Source of the DNA: Adiantum capillus-veneris
Taxonomy: Eukaryota; Streptophyta; Polypodiopsida; Polypodiales; Pteridaceae
NCBI GenBank assembly: GCA_014529385.2
Contig: CM043964.1
Coordinates: 1,772,997 to 1,836,996 of the forward strand
Length of the DNA: 64,000 bases
Direction: 5' to 3'
The notes under the pieces are model-generated. The model did not search any database. It was not told the DNA's origin and saw only the letters and a list, made by a program, of their open reading frames with translations. Positions 21,654 to 31,682 of the stretch are shown in pieces. The translations under genes and the position numbers were made by a program. Positions within the stretch are counted from its first letter, which is position 1; each line of letters opens with the position of its first letter.

Positions 21654-23960
21654 TTACACATGATTTTCCTCATCAATCATAATCGAGTCAGGCCTATTTG
21701 GTTGCCCAAACTGCGGTAATCCCGTTCGTAGCTCTCCGTTAAGGAATGCTCGAAGTGCAAGGAATAACTCAGGATCTCCATACAGCTTTGCTATGATCGT
21801 GGTTCGGACCTCAAAAGACATGAAGTCCACTAGTTTGGCAACATTCATTGGCGTTTTGCAGGGTGTAGGTCCTTGACTAAGAACTGGTGAGGATGGAATC
21901 TCATATTCCTCAATGGGATCAGGTATTCCTTCGTTAAACATCCTTTCCAACAAGAAAGGTGTATGCTCACTTTCTGATGTCCCGTCCTCACTCCCTTCTT
22001 GGATGATACTAGATATGGCTAACGGTCTATGGTTCATGTGGGGTGGATGAACTTGCGTGGGAAACACTGTGTCATGAATTTTGACATGCATGGGTTCTGG
22101 TTCTAGTTTCCTTTGAGTCTCCTCCACTAAACCTCTTAGATGTTTCACCTGCTTAATCTCGTCTACTGGGTTTGGGTACGTCCCAATCTTCTTTCTACGA
22201 TTTTTCCCTTTTTTCCCCTGCGGTTTATCTTGGGGGTCTTGGATTCGATTTGGAAACACTTGTGGTGTTTTTAGAGGCTCTTTATGGTTTTCTCTTATTC
22301 GGTTTTCATTTGGTTCCATGTTACGGTTTTCTTTGTCGGTCTTTCCCTTTGTGGTATTGGTTCTAGTCTCCATTGTCTCGACTGAATCTGAATCATCCTC
22401 GAGGTCATTCATATACACGGGGTCATCTCCTATTCCTATGTTTGTTTTGGAACTTGGCTTTGAATTTCCCGTATTCTGCGACTTCTTCCTTCGTGTCTTC
22501 TTTTTCTTTGCTTGGATAACTGAAATGGTATCTCTCTCTTCGAGGATATGGCCTGGCCCTTGAAGCATGGACCGTGTAATCGCATAAGCCGGTGCGACGG
22601 GTGGTATTGGCGATGTCACACTAGCAATTTCGACCAAATTTAGGGGTGTGATTTTAGGCGCATTTGGGTTATAGGGGCATTGGGCAATCAAGTGATCTAT
22701 GCCACAACGATTACATGTGAGTATTGGCATTGCAGACGTGCTCCCTTGATTCATTTGCATCTGTGCAGCATTCTTTTGCAGCCTAATAGGGCACTCCGCT
22801 GCTCGATGTGGTCCACCACACTTGTAGCATTGAAGAGGTGGCCTCCTAGCCTGGGTGTTGATATTTTGACCTCTGGATGCGAGAGCAGCAGCTTGATAAA
22901 CCGGCTTGACTTGCCCCCAACAATCTTCCATGTAGTATATAGGACACTCTTCCAATGTATCAAGTCCGTAGGAAATACTAGTGTCTATTTCCTCCTCACA
23001 GCCATCTGGATAAGCATTTGATGGCTCGCAACCCACTTGGTTCATAGGGGCGACTCTTGGATGCGGGGGCTGCGGTCCTAGCACAGGAGGTGGTAGCGGT
23101 GTAGCTTGTACAACATTTTGAGGTCTAGGGACCATGTGTTGCGGTAGTTGCTCAACAGGTGGAGCAGGCATCAATACAGGAGCTCGAGGTGCATCCGTCC
23201 AGGCTACAGGTGGTCTATTTGCCATCATACGTTTGATCATTAAACAATCCTTAGCTTGGTGACCATACCTACCACATGCGTTGCAAGTTCCATTAAATTT
23301 TACTCTAAACGTAGGGCACTCACTAGTGCTATGTGGACCTAAGCAAATGGAACACCATTGTTGCTCCCTTTTTGGATACATGTGACTATTTTGAGGGGGT
23401 CGATTATCCTTAAGAGACTCTTGGATTGCCTTGGTGAGGTCTGTCAAGAAGGTCTCAAATACCTTTGGCTCATTGGCAATGGGCTTTGCAGTCATGGGTT
23501 CATACTCAATGGCTTGTGAGCTAGTGGATCTCGTGTCAGTAGACACCCTCATGCCTGCTATCATCAAGTTGTCCTCTAATTGGATTGCATTGGCAGTGAC
23601 ATCTTCCCGGGTTGTGATACCTCTAATCACTAGTCCATTATAGATTCCTTCATTCCTCAACCCTCGAATGAATCGATCAAGCAGTTGGTTATTGTTGAAG
23701 CGCTCATTTACAGGGCAGCGAGAGTTTAAGTGCTTTAGACGACTAATGAAGTCCCTTACTGACTCTCCTTCCTTACGTTCGGCCTTCTGTAGCTGAGATG
23801 CTACACCCCAAAGCACACCTTCTCGTATGTACTCCTTTAGAAACAACCTTCAAAGGGTAGGGTAGATTGTTTTCTCGTCCACCCTTAGGGTTCTATACCA
23901 ATCTCCAGCCTTCCCACTTAATGTCAAGCTTAAGGCATTGCACTTATGTAGTTCGTTGCG
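21654..23960 (-). pseudogene. nested element gag, second part with zinc knuckles
   Basis: Retrotrans_gag domain: LTLSGKAGDWYRTL near 23,930, then an in-frame TGA near 23,850, then ESVRDFISRLKHLNSRCP. Four zinc-knuckle motifs follow: CSICLGPHSTSEC, CNACGRYGHQAKDC, CYKCGGPHRAAEC and CNRCGIDHLIAQC. Only the second has the usual X2-X4-X4 spacing; the others have three residues before His. Proline-rich linkers separate them. The protein would bind element RNA and build the particle. The frame is broken from the N-terminal part near 24,035. Confidence 0.85.
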
Positions 23961-23965
23961 TTCCC

Positions 23966-25408
23966 CTAAGGAATCACATACTTGTTCAAACACTTCAATG
24001 TGTTTCCTAGCATCTTCATCCCCATTGACTTTTTCGTGAGTTTGGCAATTTGTACTGCCTTACTTCTAGGCTCTCTATCAGATGCATGACGCATATTTTC
24101 CGCGATAGATCGACCTATGGTTTGAGCAAACGCTGCCAAGTCACCTATGTGAGGAGGTAGGGCCGGTGGAGGTACTCTTGGAATCATATGTGGGAGAGGG
24201 ACGGGTACCGGTCTTGGCATATGTGTGGATGATGCAGGATATGGAACATAACCGGGCATAGGTCCACTCGGATAAGAGCTAGGGAGCGGCACTCGAGGAG
24301 CATAAGCAAGTGGTACAATTGGAGGTGTGGGGGCCATGTGTGCATAAGGGGCTAGAGGCACATACGGTCGAGGCCCCATATTAGGTACTACGACACTAGG
24401 TAGTGGCACTGCGCTAACCGTAGATGTCATCGGTACATTCTCTGTCAGGCTTATCCCTGGAGTGAGCACTGGGTTTTCCTTAATAGAGGGTTGAGCCAAG
24501 TTAGGGAAGCTAAAGTTTTCGCTCGGAGGCTCAGATTGCATAGAGACCCCAGGTGAAATGACGTAAGATGGGTCCATGGGGCTCATTAGAGGAGTCTCCA
24601 TTTGTGATAGAGTAGGCTGTTGAGCCTTGCTCGTATCCAGAAGTCTCATGGGGCCAGTTGAGAGTATATTTACCCCTCGGTTTTGCCTTTCTGATTGAAT
24701 AATGCCATGGATAACATTACAGATCATTTTTTGTTGATCTTCAATGCTCGTGGCACTAGAGGTGGATTGTACAATCTCTATCCATCCTACATGGTAGGCG
24801 TGGCCAGAGTATAGATCCGTCAACACCTCAGTGTGGGGGTCGTATGTCCAATGATCATTAATGAACAATCCTTCTAGAGTCGACGTGTTAATGGTTTCTT
24901 GTGAGGTAGAAGCAATGTTGCTCCCCGTGGTTTTACTTGTCACCAACGGTACTCTAGAGGGAACTTCTGAAGGAGGCAGCTCAACAGGGCCTTCTTGGTA
25001 AGAAGTTGGTAGGATATCCACATGGACACTCTTTGGGGGTGTGGGGTCCACTTGCGATGTGAAAGGAGAGTCCACTTCCCCACCCCCTTCGTGTGCTTCA
25101 TTTGCATCAGGTTCCGAGCGAGTAGCTCTACCTAATGTTTCCATGAAACGGCTAAACATACTAGTACTAGGCTGTGGAGCTTCGGGAGGTGCATGGCCTT
25201 CTCTCTCAGTGTTTTGGGTAGGGTATGCTTCCATGATTTCTGTGTCGGAGGAGGAATCACTAGCGGCTATTTTAGGGTCTTGGGTGGTGCTACCTTGTGT
25301 CCCCGCTGAGGGTCTAGAGCTTATCGTGGATGGGTAATCGGTGTCCGTATGAACAGAGGCACTACCAATGTGATCGTGCTCTAACACTCGTCCAGAGCGT
25401 AAGTGCAT
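23966..25408 (-). pseudogene. nested element gag, N-terminal part
   Basis: Starts MHLRSGRVLEHDH, a start seen in Ty3-type gag proteins, and runs through a long Ser/Thr/Pro-rich disordered region (P-rich runs near 24,150-24,350). The true gag frame leaves this one at a run of A near 24,035 (AAAAAG); downstream sequence EDARKHIEVFEQVCDS sits in the next frame. A one- or two-base indel there has split gag. Confidence 0.75.
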
Positions 25409-26426
25409 GTGCTTTTGATACCCTAAGGTGTCAAAAAGCTGCTCTAGGAGGCCTTGTGACTAGTTTTTAGCGTGTTTTTTGTTTGTTTTTTTTTGCTAGA
25501 TTTTTTAGAGCGTGTCGTGGAATGGGCCGTGTGATAGCTCGAAACGAGCGTATCGGTCAGAGGGTCGTGCCGTGCTTTACAGCCCTCCGTTTGGTCACTT
25601 TATGCCCTCGGAATCCTTAAAACTGTCAATTTCCAGTAGGGAACTAGGCCTGAACTAGAAAGTCTAAGGGTGCAAGTGGGAAGAGAAAGGAGGAGAGTGG
25701 AGGACTTGTCCCACATGCTCTCATTCTCTCTTGAGGGAGTAGGGTATATATATATAAGAGTGAGTCTAGTATATATCATAGGACTGAGGCCTGGGCTTGG
25801 GCTTGGGCTTGGGCTTGGGCTTGGGGAAATGATCCCGATCCCGATCTATCTTTTATACAAACCAGCCCGTCCATTTTAAGAGTCACGTTTTTTATTTTCG
25901 AAAAATTTCATCGCCCGCTCACTCGCGTTTTTATTTTTCGAATTTTTTTTAATTTTTTTTTCCAAAAAAATAATTTATTTATTTTTTTATATAATGCAGA
26001 AATGCAGAAATTGCAGAAAATTGAAAACGCACAGAAATTGCAGAAATTGAAATGCAGAAAACGCAGAAATTGTAGAAATTAAAATGCAAGAAATGCAAAA
26101 AATTAAAAACGCACAGAAATTGCAGAAATTGAAAAAACGCAGAAAATTGAAAAAACACAGAAAATGCAGAAATTGCAGAAATTGGAACTTGACAGAAAAT
26201 TTAACACAGAAAACGCAGAAAATTACAGAAATTGAAACTTGACAGAAAATGCAGAAAATGCAAAAACGCAAGAAATGCTAACTGTGCAGTGCAAACCAGA
26301 AAACATAGAAAACGCAAAAAACAGAAATCTCCACACAACTACACACCCTCATTCTCTGCCTTTCCTATGATAGAGATTGCACCACAAAAAAGCGTAAAGT
26401 GCTAACCGAGCTTAGTGTAGGGCATA
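25409..26426 (-). other. 5' leader of the nested element with minisatellites
   Basis: No gene. Holds six copies of a GGGCTT hexamer at about 25,791-25,826, poly-T/A runs near 25,930-25,990, and an A-rich array of GCAGAAATT-like units at about 25,995-26,290. Confidence 0.8.
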
Positions 26427-26444
26427 TCCCCGGGAGCGGCGCCA
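26427..26444 (-). other. nested element primer-binding site
   Basis: Minus-strand TGGCGCCGCTCCCGGGGA lies four bases inside the 5' LTR. It closely resembles the TGGCGCCGTTGCCGGGGA site common in plant Ty3-type elements, complementary to an Asp-type tRNA end. Confidence 0.8.
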
Positions 26445-26448
26445 AAAA

Positions 26449-26691
26449 TGTGCGCTCCTTGCCACACTGTCGAAGCAAGGGACTTGCCAATACACCGTGT
26501 GCGAGCCACAAAAGGCTCCAAGCACACAACAAGCCTAAACTAGCAAGCTCAAGAGAGCAAAGGGTGTGTCACTCACCGCTCTACGCTCGCCTTCGTGGTG
26601 GATTCCTCGCCGTGATGAAGAAGAAGCTGCAGTCGTGCCGCGCTCAACCGCTTCGCCGCCGTCGTGCCTTCGTAATGCTCGATCGCACACA

Positions 26692-26758
<67 letters not shown>

Positions 26759-27046
26759 AGGTGAAGAAGAAGAAGATGGAGATGGAGATAGAGCAAGAGC
26801 ACTCTTCTATTGCACAAATGAGAGAATGAGTAAAAATTAGGTTTAGTTGGCTTTTATAGGAGCTCACCCCATTCACACTTGGGCGCCCATGCTTAGCCAA
26901 CTAATCCCTTGAATGTCGCAGTTAGAGTGTGCCTCTCATCGGCGATCACTCTACCTTTCCCTATTGGTCCGACAAGCCCGGTACCTGACTCTAAATAATA
27001 CAACGTTTATAGATCATAGGGTGTCCGTGTGCCGTGAGGGTTAACA
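26449..27046 (-). repeat. nested element 5' LTR
   Basis: 598 bp; longer than its partner because of an expanded (CT)n(CA)n tract near 26,695-26,753. Confidence 0.93.
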
Positions 27047-27051
27047 TTTGA

Positions 27052-27328
27052 TATTGGTCACTCTCCTCTTTCTAGTACACCCTTGCGGTGTGACAACCAA
27101 AGTGCTATTAGTCTTGCAAAAGACTATGTTCAACATAATAAGTCAAAGCACATTGTTGTCCATTATCATTATGTCAGGTATGAAGTACGCAAAGGAACCA
27201 TTATGGTTGAACACTGTCCAAGTGACCAGATGATTGCAGACATTTTGACCAAAGGCCTCAACGAGTCACGTTTCATCCTCTTGCGCTCGGAGCTTGGAGT
27301 TGCTTCGACCTCACTCTTTCTAGATTAG
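27052..27328 (+). pseudogene. copia-1 RNase H, C-terminal remainder
   Basis: Continues the RNase H domain after the nested insertion: LRCDNQSAISLAKD, then the His-rich KSKHIVVHYHYVR and the usual ending ADILTKGL. The stop TAG is at 27,326-27,328. It is in frame with the first part once the insertion and one target duplicate are removed. Confidence 0.92.
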
Positions 27329-27576
27329 CTTCTTTGCTATTGTAATAGCTTTGTACATATGACATTGTAATCTTTTAGGTACCATGCACTATGCACACTC
27401 CACATGTGCTCATTGTGATCTCTAAGTCACTTGAATCTTTGTACATAGATGCACAATTCACTTTCACATCATCATCGCTGGCTCATATTTTCACATTGTA
27501 TAGGGGCTTGGGTTTTTCCCTTGAACTCCCCAAGGGTTTTTTCATCCAAAGCTAGAGACCTTTGTTTGAGTGGGGG

Positions 27577-27719
27577 TGTTGGAGCTATATATGGCTCACT
27601 CTACTCAACTTGGTCTCACCTATATATTTGTATCTTGTCCTCAATATGAATCAGTCTTTGGGAGCGTATATGGTGTGTCTCTTGTCTCGTCCCTCTCTCT
27701 TTCTCTCTACATCTCAACA
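27577..27719 (+). repeat. copia-1 3' LTR
   Basis: Same length as the 5' LTR with one T/C difference seen. Preceded by a purine-rich tract and followed by the CTTTC target duplicate. Confidence 0.95.
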
Positions 27720-27724
27720 CTTTC

Positions 27725-29420
27725 ATCCTAGACTGATTCTCTTTAGAAGGATTGAGTGTGGCTCTAGGTGCACATTTGTTGGCTGGTGTCCTCATGTTGG
27801 CAGAGGGCAATGTAGGAAGGAAAGGTCACAAGGGGATCTATGGAAAAGGTGTTTGTGAATAACATGTAGAGTGCTCTCCCATGCGGTAGGGGGAGAGAGA
27901 GAGAGAGAGAGTTCAAATCAGTCCCAAACGTCTGACCACGATCACATACTATACCTTGCTAAACCATGATTGCACTCGGTCTTATAATGTTTGAATTGTA
28001 TTTTTGAAATTGTAACCTTTAAAAAGTCCAAATGTAAGCTCCCTCCTCCTAGAGCCCTACAACTACCAAAGTGTGAACCAAATAGGTACAATTTTTGTAC
28101 CACCAAACCCTGCTTTCAGCCAGGATGCTAGCAAGATATTTTCAGAAGCTTCAAAGAAAGTCGAGAGAGGGAAAATCTTTGCAAGCTATGGGTGCCAAGG
28201 GGAATAGCACCATGGATCAGCTTGAAAGTGAATTGCAAAAGGGAGATCTCATTGGAGAATCCTTTGCTGCATAGAACAAAAGAGCCCGGTTCGAGCTCAT
28301 TTGAGGGCTCCATTTATGTATAACTGGTTCGAGAAAGAGAAAGAGGGTCCGGGTTCTTGACTAGACCTTGAAGTGTCTCCTTGCATGGGTGAGTGGAGAA
28401 GAAAGAGAGCAATCAAAGAATCAACGAGGCCCCTCATTGCGATTACAAAAAGGTGGAGTGATTCTCCTCAAAATTGAGTATGCATGTAGGTATGGTCACG
28501 CTTGAAGGTTGTCGGTGCTGAAACAAGAGCTTATGGGACTCATAAAGAGTGATCTCCCTTATTGCTTAGGGCCAAAAGGGTCAAGTTTTTATTGTAGTTG
28601 TGTTTGCTTATTGCGAAAGACCATGAGAGAAGTGCTTACGGTGGTGTCAAATGTTGATGCTAAAGTGTATTCTTATGGGACTCATAAAGAGTGAGCTCCC
28701 TTATTGCTTAGGGCCAAAAGGGTCAAGTTTTTATCGTAGTTGTGTTTGATTATTGCGAAAGACCATGAGAGAAGTGCTTACGGTGGTGTCAAATGTGGAT
28801 GCTAAAGTGTATGCATCTAGCCTCCCTTTCCCCCATCACTGCCCCACGATCCACACTCTTCAAATAGGATGGGTAGTTGAAACCCATGATCGGCCAATCC
28901 ATGAAAAGGACTCAACCATTTATCCAAGGTGCCCAAAGCCCTTTGTGTGATGAGGCTTTCAAAAATAGATATTTACGCTCTTTTTTGTAGGATGCACACA
29001 CACAAACTTCTAATTAAAGCACTATTTTTTAGCTTTTTAATCTGTTTGGGGAGCTAATGGAACTCTAAATGCATACTCAGAGGATTTAGTGAAAGATTAT
29101 TTAAAGGGCTTTGAGATGATGTAGCCAATGCAAATGGATTATCAACTCAAAAAAACCAATTGGACTTGTGCAAAACTATTGGAAATGATGCAAAAATTGC
29201 CAATACATGCACAAGGAATTAACTCTTTGTCTCACCTAATCACCATGGGTAGTGGAGCATGCACATATTCCAAGTGATGTGATCATATGGGATAGGAATT
29301 TAGTATTAATCTAAGAATGAAAATGCAAAGAGGCTAAATGCAAAAACTATGTTACTAATTGATGATATAATAGAGGAATTAATTAGGTTGAGCTATGAAC
29401 CATCGCTTCTGATACCACAT
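27725..29420. other. gene-free right flank of copia-1
   Basis: No gene recognised. Has a short (GA)n tract near 27,893-27,911 and a 142-bp tandem duplication described separately. Confidence 0.4.
28531..28814. repeat. tandem duplication, period 142 bp
   Basis: Units start with TTATGGGACTCATAAAGAGT at 28,531 and 28,673 and end with GCTAAAGTGTAT. Only a few bases differ. Confidence 0.92.
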
Positions 29421-29518
29421 GAAATGAACCGGCTAAGGCAAAAATGCTAGTGAGTCATTCATGATGAGGTTTTTGTATTAACCACAACAGATGAGAGTGA
29501 GAGTGAGAGAGGAAATAT

Positions 29519-31165
29519 GTGCCACCTATTGTGCGTAGATCTGGACGTGTCACGCGACCTCCTGATAGGTTTGTTCCATCTATGAACTATGTCATGTTGA
29601 TTGATTGCAATGAGCCTTCATGTTACAAGGAAGCAGTGCAAATGAAGGACTCCGGAAATTGGCAATTGGCCATGCAGTCAAAGATGATAGCTCTGCATAC
29701 AAACAAGACATGGAAGCTAGTTAAATTACCACAGGTCAAAAAGGCTCTACCTTGTAAATGGGTTTATAGGTATAAGATCACCGCTCATGATAGTTATCCA
29801 AAGTACAAAGCAAGGCTTGTTTCCAAGGGCTTTAAGCAAGAACAAGGCATTGACTTTGATGAAGTCTTCTCTCCGGTGGTCAAGATGACTACATTGAGAT
29901 GCTTTCTTGCATTGGTTGCCATATTAGATTTGGTGTTGCACCAAATGGATGTCAAGACAGCGTTCTTGCATGGTGATTTAGATGTGGAAATTTACATGCA
30001 GCAGCCAGAAGGGTTTGTTGAGAAAGGCAAGGAAGATTGGGTATGCCAGTTGTTAAAGAGTCTTTATGGCTTAAAACAATCACCGAGGGCATGGTACCAT
30101 AAATTCCACAAGTTTATGCTTTCTCAAGGCTACAAACGTAGTGAGTTCGATCACTGTCTATATACAAAGAAGGCTAAGGATGGTAGTTGGATAATCCTTA
30201 TTTTGTATGTGGATGACATGTTGATTGCTGGCAAGCACTTGGAAGAAATTTCAGCTTTGAAGTCAAAGATGGAAAAATCGTTTGACATGAAAGACATGGG
30301 TGAGGCAAGTCATATACTTGGTATGCGCATTGAGAGAGACCGATCAAAGAAGTTGATTTGGTTATCTCAAACAGAGTATATTGACAAGGTTTTGCAACGT
30401 TTCAATATGGAGAAGGGAAAGGAACTGAGTGTTCCATTGCCACCATATGTGAAACTTAGCAAACAAGATTGTCCTGTGTCTGAGGAAGAACAGGCTGAAA
30501 TGGATAAGATTCCATATGCGTCTGCAGTGAGTAGTTTGATGTATGCAATGATTGCTACTCGCCCAGATATTGCATTTGCAGTGGGAGTAGTAAGTCGATA
30601 CATGTCAAACCCAGGAAAGAAACATTGGGAGGCAGTGAAAGGAATATTGAGATACCTAAAAGCTACAAAGAGTATGCGTATATGCTATGGGAGTCAGAAG
30701 CTAAGTGTAAAGGGTTTTACAGACTCAGATTATGCAGGTGACTTAGACAACCGAAGGTCTACGTCAGGGTATGTCTTTACATTGGCTGGTGGAGCAGTAT
30801 CATGGCGTTCTAGATTACAAGATTGTGTTACTCAGTCTACTACAGAGGCTGAATATGTTGCAGCATCAGAGGCATGCAAAGAATCAATTTGGCTTAATCG
30901 ACTAGTAACAGATTTGGGAATCAAAGAAGAGATTCCTGTGTTATATTGTGATAGTCAAAGTGCTATACAATTGGCTCGCAATCTAGTTTATCACTCAAAG
31001 ACAAAGCATGTGGATGTGAAGTATCACTTCATCAGGGAAATGCTCGAGGATAAGCAACTTCAGCTTGTCAAAGTTCACACCACAGAAAATCCTGCTGATC
31101 TACTTACAAAAGGACTTCCCTCAGAGAGCTTTGCGCATTTTCGCAAGCAGTTAGGTGTAGGGTAG
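29519..31165 (+). pseudogene. copia pol fragment: reverse transcriptase and RNase H
   Basis: An open 548-codon frame without its own ATG. It begins with the linker RRSGRVTRPPDRFVPS that in copia follows integrase. Reverse transcriptase motifs: KWVYRYK, MDVKTAFLHGDL, PEGFVEKGKE and LYVDDMLIA with the YVDD catalytic pair. RNase H: GFTDSDYAGDLDNRRSTSG, then TTEAEYVAASEA and the ending NPADLLTKGLP. Gag, protease and integrase are absent upstream, so it is 5'-truncated. The frame has no stops, suggesting a recent loss. Its sequence differs from copia-1, so it is a separate family. Confidence 0.9.
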
Positions 31166-31241
31166 TACATCACTTCTCTACATCTCTTGTATATTAGCTT
31201 GTATAGTAGCTTCTCTCACACTTAAAGTACCACATTGGACT

Positions 31242-31252
31242 TTAAGTGGGAG
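31242..31252 (+). other. copia polypurine tract
   Basis: AAGTGGGAGGT just before the LTR, the usual copia plus-strand primer site. Confidence 0.75.
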
Positions 31253-31254
31253 GT

Positions 31255-31454
31255 TGTTGGGGTATAAAGCCCAATGTGGTCGCCCAGGTAAGTGGGCGGG
31301 CCGCCAGGTATGTACACATATTCTTTTGTAAAAACCTAATAAGAACTCACTATGCTCTACACATTACAGTAGAGCAAGTTCACCATATCGTTGTGCTCTT
31401 CTTCTCGCACTCTCTCTCGCGTCGCACTTCCGCTTGTCCGCTCGTACTCCTTCA
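31255..31454 (+). repeat. 3' LTR of the truncated copia (end inferred)
   Basis: Begins TGTTGGGGTATAAAGCCC after the purine tract. The 3' end is set at CTCCTTCA by analogy with the LTRs at 37.7, 39.6 and 46.8 kb, which end CCCCTTCA. No 5' partner is in the window. Confidence 0.6.
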
Positions 31455-31664
31455 GATGAGCGATTAGCTTTTGGTGATTTTAGTCACTTGAGTGTAACTT
31501 GAGCTAGATGGGAGTTATTAGTTGTTTTTCGAGAGATTGAGAACCTCTTGTAGCCTCTATGCACTAGTCGAGTCAGCTTCGTTTCATGGATTGATAATTT
31601 AATAGTGGTTCTCGCTAATCCTACAATAAGATAGGATGGTGAGGTTAGACATGCGTCTCATATT

Positions 31665-31682
31665 TGGTGCCGCTGCCAGGGA
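31665..31682 (+). other. primer-binding-site-like sequence of a second retroelement
   Basis: TGGTGCCGCTGCCAGGGA resembles the Asp-type Ty3 primer site, and TCTCA at 31,656-31,660 could be the end of its 5' LTR. The LTR start could not be found, and no matching 3' LTR is in the window. Confidence 0.45.

Larger units (their letters stand above)
18012..27046 (-). mobile_element. non-autonomous Ty3-type LTR element nested in copia-1
   Basis: LTRs lie at 18,012-18,589 (578 bp) and 26,449-27,046 (598 bp). They differ by about eight substitutions plus a longer CT/CA microsatellite in the second. The target duplicate is GTTGA at 18,007-18,011 and TTTGA at 27,047-27,051, one mismatch. Coding is on the minus strand: gag with zinc knuckles, protease, then an unusual C-terminal region. 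No reverse transcriptase, RNase H or integrase is seen, so it would depend on another element. The insertion point is inside the copia-1 RNase H. Confidence 0.92.
13203..27719 (+). mobile_element. Ty1/copia element 'copia-1', split by a nested element
   Basis: The 143-bp LTRs (13,203-13,345 and 27,577-27,719) differ at one position by my reading, and the 5-bp target duplication CTTTC lies at 13,198-13,202 and 27,720-27,724. The primer site TGGTATCAGAGC follows the 5' LTR at 13,346, and a purine tract (TTGAGTGGGGG) precedes the 3' LTR. Taking out the nested element (18,012-27,051) leaves about 5.5 kb with one gag-pol frame. The low LTR divergence argues for a recent insertion, though the frame carries one stop. 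Confidence 0.95.

Noticed and set aside
25987-26271. 94-codon Phe/Cys-rich open frame
   Set aside because: It is a translation of the GCAGAAATT minisatellite and not a plausible protein.
29393-29421. possible minus-strand copia primer site (TGGTATCAGAAGC) next to a TGAAATGAACC start
   Set aside because: Only a partial match to the usual TGGTATCAGAGC and no LTR or coding partner could be found; may be a tiny relic.
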